NCBI RefSeq assembly: GCF_025938095.1
Contig: NZ_JAPCZF010000003.1
Coordinates: 765,062-829,061 of the forward strand
DNA: 64,000 bases
Direction: 5' to 3'
Origin: Novosphingobium sp. JCM 18896
Lineage (GTDB): Bacteria > Pseudomonadota > Alphaproteobacteria > Sphingomonadales > Sphingomonadaceae
The notes under the pieces are model-generated. The model was given only the letters and a program-made list of their open reading frames with translations, was not told the origin of the DNA and made no database searches. Of this stretch, positions 60,385-64,000 are shown one piece after another (positions within the stretch are counted from its first letter, which is position 1; each line of letters starts with the position of its first letter). The position numbers and the translations under genes are program-made.

Positions 60385-62894
60385 AGGATAGCTGGTCTGA
60401 ACGCGCGCTCCTGCTCGCCCCGACGGGACGCGACGCGGCGGTCGCGGCAGCGATGCTGCGCGATACGCACATCGAAAGCTCGACGTGTCTCGACGTTGCC
60501 GCCTTGGTGGAGCAACTCGAACTTGGGGCGGGCTTTGCGATCGTCGCGGAAGAGGCTATCGCTTTCGCTGATTTGCGCTCTCTCAGGGACTGGCTCGAGC
60601 AGCAAAGGGAATGGTCCGATTTTCCCTTCATTCTGCTGACGCGGAGCGGGGGCGGCCTTGAACGAAATCCGACGGCGGCACGCCATTTGGAGACCCTGGG
60701 CAACGTCACATTCCTCGAGCGCCCTTTTCATCCCACGACGCTCGTCAGCCTCGCGCAGGCGGCACTGCGCGGACGTCGACGGCAATATGACGCGAGGGCC
60801 CGGCTTGACACGCTGAACGAGAGCGAAGCCCGGCTGCGCTTCCTCGGCGCGCTGGACGATCGGCTGTTTGTCGCAATGAGCGCATCCGATGCCATGCGGG
60901 TGGCAACGCAGATGCTTGGCGAGAAGCTCGGCGCCTCTCGCTGCGCTTATGCCGACGTCGACCGGGACACGAACCGCTTCTCGATCCGTGCCGACTATTG
61001 CGCGGCAGGGGTGTCCTCTTCGGAAGGGGCATACACCCTCGACCTTTTCGGTTCGCGAGCGGCGAGCGAAATGCGAAACGGTCAAACGTTGGTCGTCCGC
61101 GACGTCGGCCGCGAACTGGGGGACGGCGACGGCAAGGAGATGTTTCAGTCGATCGGGATCGAGGCTATCATCTGCTGTCCTTTGATCAAGGATGAGCGGC
61201 TGACCGCGATGATGGCTGTCCATCAGGACCGTGCGCGCGACTGGTCTGCAAAGGAAGTGGCTCTCGTTCGCGACGTCGTCGAACGATGCTGGGCTCACGT
61301 CGAACGTGTCGGTGCCGAAGCGCGGCTGCGCGAAAGCGAAGAGCGACTGCGGCTTGCTGTCGACAATGCGGAAGTCGGTTTCTGGGATGTTGACGAGATC
61401 AACGGCAAGCTGATCTGGCCCGCGCGAACGAAGGCAATGTTTGGCATTTCGCCCGACCGTCCTGTCACCATGGACGACTTTTACGGGGGCCTTCATCCCG
61501 ATGATCACACTGCCACGGCGAAAGCCTATCTGGCCGCGGCGGACCCAGAAGTGCGCGCGCTTTACGATGTCGAGTATCGGACCATCGGGAAAGAGGACGG
61601 TGTCGAGCGGTGGATCTCGGCGAAAGGCCGCGGGATGTTCGATGATTCGGGGCGCTGCGTTCGCGTTGCCGGAACCGCGCTCGACATCACCGCGCGCAAG
61701 AAAGCGGAAGAGGCACTTCGCGATCTAAACAGCTCGCTCGAGGCCCGGATCGCCGAAGCGGTCGCCGAGCGGGAGGCAGTCCAGGATGCCTTGCGCCAGA
61801 GCCAGAAGATGGAGGCCATGGGGCAGCTTACCGGCGGAGTAGCCCACGATTTCAACAATCTATTGACGCCCATCGTCGGCTCGCTCGACCTGCTACAGCG
61901 CCGCGGCGTCGGCGGAGAGCGCGAACAGCGGCTTATCGCGGGCGCCGTGCAATCGGCCGAGCGCGCAAAAGTCCTCGTTCAACGTCTTCTCGCATTCGCT
62001 CGCCGCCAGCCGCTGCAGACCATCTCAGTCGATATTGCCGGTTTGGTCGCCGGCATGGTGGACCTGATCGAAAGCACCACCGGCCCCAACATCACCGTCC
62101 TCGTCGAGGCGGGCACAGGCCTTCCTTGGGCAAAGGCGGATCCCAACCAGTTGGAAATGGCGCTGCTGAACCTTGCGGTCAACGCGCGCGATGCCATGCC
62201 GCTGGGTGGCACCCTGAAGATAGCGGTTTCCGCCGATTTTGTTGACGAGGGCCATAGCTCGGGGCTGGTGCCGGACAGCTATGTCCGGCTTTCAGTGGCA
62301 GATACGGGCCAGGGCATGAACGAAGAGACGCTTGCGCGCGCGATCGAACCCTTTTTTTCCACCAAGGGCGTCGGGCAGGGCACGGGCCTGGGATTATCAA
62401 TGGTCCATGGTCTCGCTGCCCAGCTGGGGGGCGCGCTCTCCATCGAAAGCCGTCCGGGCGAGGGCACGAGGGTAGATTTGTGGCTTCCTTTGGGGAGGGA
62501 GGCGATCGAACGCACTGCGTCCTCTCCACAGGTCGACCTCAAGGAAGGGCGTCGGGGGCTCGCGCTCGTCGTCGATGACGAACCTTTGGTGCGCATGAGC
62601 ACGGTCGATATGCTCGATGACCTGGGCTATTCTGTGGTCGAAGCCGAGCGAGCGGAGGAAGCCATCGAGATTCTCGATGTGGGCGGCGACTTCGCACTCG
62701 TGGTCACCGACCATATGATGCCCGGGATGACCGGGACGGAGCTCGCCCGCCATATCCACCGGGTAAGACCGGGACTGCCTGTCCTGCTGATTTCGGGCTA
62801 TGCCGATACTGAGGGCGTAGCCTCAGATATCCCAAGGCTCGCCAAACCCTTTCGCAAGGACGAACTGGCAGCAACTCTGACGACGCTGATGTAA
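60381..62894 (+). CDS. hybrid sensor histidine kinase (pseudo-receiver, GAF, PAS, HisKA, HATPase, receiver)
   Basis: TTG at 60381 overlaps the KaiC stop (TTGA); 837 residues. Domains: receiver-like N-terminus (1-125, lacking a clear phospho-Asp), GAF (about 160-305), PAS (about 315-445, ITARKKAEEAL at the end), HisKA with GGVAHDFNNLL (His about 490), HATPase with NLAVNARDAMP, DTGQGMNEETLARAIEPFF and GTGLGLSMVHG, and a C-terminal receiver with Asp about 776 in VTDHMMPG. Coupling to KaiC suggests the ATPase modulates or is modulated by the kinase. Confidence 0.93.
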   Translation: MKDSWSERALLLAPTGRDAAVAAAMLRDTHIESSTCLDVAALVEQLELGAGFAIVAEEAIAFADLRSLRDWLEQQREWSDFPFILLTRSGGGLERNPTAARHLETLGNVTFLERPFHPTTLVSLAQAALRGRRRQYDARARLDTLNESEARLRFLGALDDRLFVAMSASDAMRVATQMLGEKLGASRCAYADVDRDTNRFSIRADYCAAGVSSSEGAYTLDLFGSRAASEMRNGQTLVVRDVGRELGDGDGKEMFQSIGIEAIICCPLIKDERLTAMMAVHQDRARDWSAKEVALVRDVVERCWAHVERVGAEARLRESEERLRLAVDNAEVGFWDVDEINGKLIWPARTKAMFGISPDRPVTMDDFYGGLHPDDHTATAKAYLAAADPEVRALYDVEYRTIGKEDGVERWISAKGRGMFDDSGRCVRVAGTALDITARKKAEEALRDLNSSLEARIAEAVAEREAVQDALRQSQKMEAMGQLTGGVAHDFNNLLTPIVGSLDLLQRRGVGGEREQRLIAGAVQSAERAKVLVQRLLAFARRQPLQTISVDIAGLVAGMVDLIESTTGPNITVLVEAGTGLPWAKADPNQLEMALLNLAVNARDAMPLGGTLKIAVSADFVDEGHSSGLVPDSYVRLSVADTGQGMNEETLARAIEPFFSTKGVGQGTGLGLSMVHGLAAQLGGALSIESRPGEGTRVDLWLPLGREAIERTASSPQVDLKEGRRGLALVVDDEPLVRMSTVDMLDDLGYSVVEAERAEEAIEILDVGGDFALVVTDHMMPGMTGTELARHIHRVRPGLPVLLISGYADTEGVASDIPRLAKPFRKDELAATLTTLM

Positions 62895-63067
62895 GTGTGG
62901 CAAAGCGAAGGCCCTTGTCGAAAAGCACCCGTCGGCGCATTTGATCTTGGGATCGGCAGGCTGAATTCGGAAGCTTAGGAATGAGCTTGAGCTCAGGCGG
63001 CGATGATGAAAACGCTACCGGGGCTGCGGCAGGGATCGAGTCCCTTGCGGAAAGATGTGCCTGGGGC

Positions 63068-63092
63068 GGAACGGTCGGGGACCACAGAAGTT
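63068..63092 (+). promoter_or_regulatory. EcfG-like promoter before DUF4142
   Basis: GGAAC (63068-63072), 16 bases, AGTT (63089-63092); one base off the -10, 33 bases before the ATG. Confidence 0.42.
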
Positions 63093-63124
63093 CAAGAAGC
63101 GCGGGGCATCTGAAGGATCTGATT

Positions 63125-63619
63125 ATGCCCAAAATTTTGCCTGCAGTGTTCGCGCTTTCCGTCCTCGGCTCTTCCGCGGCCATGGCTACCGCGACCAGCC
63201 CCGCTGACTACGTCGCCAAGGCAGGCTCTGGCGATCTTTACGAGCGCCAGTCCAGCGAATTGGTCCTGCAATCGACCAAGGATCCGGCCGTACGCGATTT
63301 CGCTGAAAAGATGGTGGCCGACCATGCCAAGAGCACGGCCGACGTCACCGCCGCAGCGCGCCAAGCGGGACTGCAGCCGTCACCGCCGTCACTCGATGCC
63401 GAGCAGTCGCTGATGATCGCGGAATTACGCGCGGCGAAAGACAAGGCTCGGGATTCGGCCTATCTGAGGCAGCAGAGGACGGCACATCAAAAGGCGCTCG
63501 AACTCCATCGCAGTTATGCCGTCGAAGGAACGTCTGCACCGCTTAAGGCAGTAGCGACAGCCATTGTGCCTATCGTGGAACAGCACCAGCAACACCTCGA
63601 ACGACACGTCCACATGTGA
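63125..63619 (+). CDS. DUF4142 secreted protein
   Basis: ATG at 63125 (AAGGATC upstream) gives 164 residues. A signal peptide (MPKILPAVFALSVLGSSAAM, cut near ATA) precedes the DUF4142 ferritin-like helical bundle: YVAKAGSGDLYERQSSELVL, VRDFAEKMVADHAKSTADV, RTAHQKALELHRSYA and a final QQHLERH. Periplasmic; DUF4142 proteins are stress-associated with unproven function. Confidence 0.9.
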   Translation: MPKILPAVFALSVLGSSAAMATATSPADYVAKAGSGDLYERQSSELVLQSTKDPAVRDFAEKMVADHAKSTADVTAAARQAGLQPSPPSLDAEQSLMIAELRAAKDKARDSAYLRQQRTAHQKALELHRSYAVEGTSAPLKAVATAIVPIVEQHQQHLERHVHM

Positions 63620-63877
63620 GGCGACGCGACGGACCGCTAGCCGAGATGGCTTCCGGTCCGTGCAGGCAATAGATCGGGCACGCGTGTCGATCAGAACGCG
63701 AGCTCGAGTGTCCGCCACCGGCAAGGCGCGCCAAAGTAGGGCGCAGGCGTGCGGAATTCTCTACTGCCTCCAAAAAAAACGAGCTGACGCCTCCCTGGCG
63801 CCTGGCCGGTTGAAGGCGCACCTTTGTACGGCGGAGCGATGTTTGATTGCGATCAAAGCAGCCGACCATTGTCATAG
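63620..63877. other. intergenic region before the IS element
   Basis: About 260 bases; contains the Fnr/Crp-like box at 63843-63856 and no gene. Confidence 0.4.
63843..63856. promoter_or_regulatory. Fnr/Crp-like box TTGATTGCGATCAA
   Basis: An exact TTGAT-N4-ATCAA palindrome, the Fnr/FixK-type consensus, 22 bases before the IS end. It may belong to a gene interrupted or displaced by the IS. Confidence 0.5.
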
Positions 63878-64000
63878 TGAACCGCCCCGGGATTGTCGGA
63901 GGCCCTAACTCCTGAGAGGAAGGGTCTACGATGAGCAAGACGACGAACAAGTTTGCACCGGAGGTTCGTGAGCGGGCAGTCCGCATGGTGCTGGATCACG
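63878..64000 (+). mobile_element. left end of an IS3-family insertion sequence (cut by window edge)
   Basis: The segment starts with TGAACCGCCCCGGGATTG, resembling IS3-family terminal inverted repeats (TGAxCCGCCCCGGG), and is followed 53 bases later by a transposase OrfA start. The right end is outside the window. Confidence 0.72.
63931..64000 (+). CDS. IS3-family transposase OrfA, 5' part
   Basis: ATG at 63931 after GAGAGGAAGG. The visible MSKTTNKFAPEVRERAVRMV plus a few residues is the standard helix-turn-helix start of IS3-family OrfA (xFxPEVRERAVRMVL). The gene continues past the window. Confidence 0.85.
   Translation, partial: MSKTTNKFAPEVRERAVRMVLDH

Noticed and set aside
1..64000. 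tRNA, rRNA, CRISPR or prophage structures
   Set aside because: No cloverleaf-like conserved sequence, ribosomal RNA stretch, regular direct repeats with spacers, or phage gene cluster was seen by reading; a covariance-model search was not possible.

Overview
The window reads as chromosomal DNA of a GC-rich alphaproteobacterium, most likely a sphingomonad. The evidence is the codon bias, many GTG/TTG starts with 4-base stop/start overlaps (ATGA, GTGA, TTGA), and a typical set of small conserved genes (DUF2171, DUF3072, DUF6894, DUF6766, DUF1488-like, DUF2945). I saw no rRNA, tRNA or CRISPR array. The only mobile element is the left end of an IS3-family insertion sequence at the right edge.

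Region 1-12.4 kb is a respiratory block. It holds a PQQ-type (sorbosone/glucose dehydrogenase fold) lipoprotein, a heme-copper oxidase operon on the minus strand (cytochrome c lipoprotein, subunit II with fused cytochrome c, fused subunit I-III, small membrane protein), and a divergent diheme cytochrome c. Next to these lies a four-gene minus-strand operon in which every junction is a 4-base overlap: fdhD, a FdhF/YdeP-type molybdenum oxidoreductase, a CtaG-like protein and a cytochrome b561.

Region 12.4-32 kb is mixed: a catalase-family protein, a Crp/Fnr regulator, a DnaQ-type exonuclease with BRCT, an LpxO-like hydroxylase, a von Willebrand lipoprotein with 11-residue repeats, a HipBA toxin-antitoxin pair with two clear operators, a PRC-barrel membrane protein coupled to an Mfd-like helicase, SelO, a DUF2252 protein followed by a broken inorganic pyrophosphatase gene, and MgtC.

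Region 32-50 kb is rich in small stress and housekeeping-accessory genes: YbhB, GST, SDR, a DksA/TraR zinc finger, hemerythrin, a cation diffusion facilitator, phosphatidylserine decarboxylase, a transglutaminase, a PMM-like HAD phosphatase, and KatE overlapping an ankyrin protein. Region 51-64 kb holds signalling genes (EAL phosphodiesterase plus a separate BLUF photoreceptor; a frameshifted KaiC-like ATPase coupled to a hybrid histidine kinase), an SRPBCC-alcohol dehydrogenase-SDR operon, and DUF4142.

The main unifying signal is a repeated promoter-like element, GGAAC-N16/17-(C/G)GTT, in front of about ten transcription units, including the oxidase operon. It matches the alphaproteobacterial general stress sigma factor (EcfG) consensus, with an unusual preference for GGTT at -10. 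This suggests that much of the window is one general-stress regulon. Several genes carry single-base frameshifts or an in-frame stop (pyrophosphatase, KaiC, DUF3253), which could be real decay or assembly errors.
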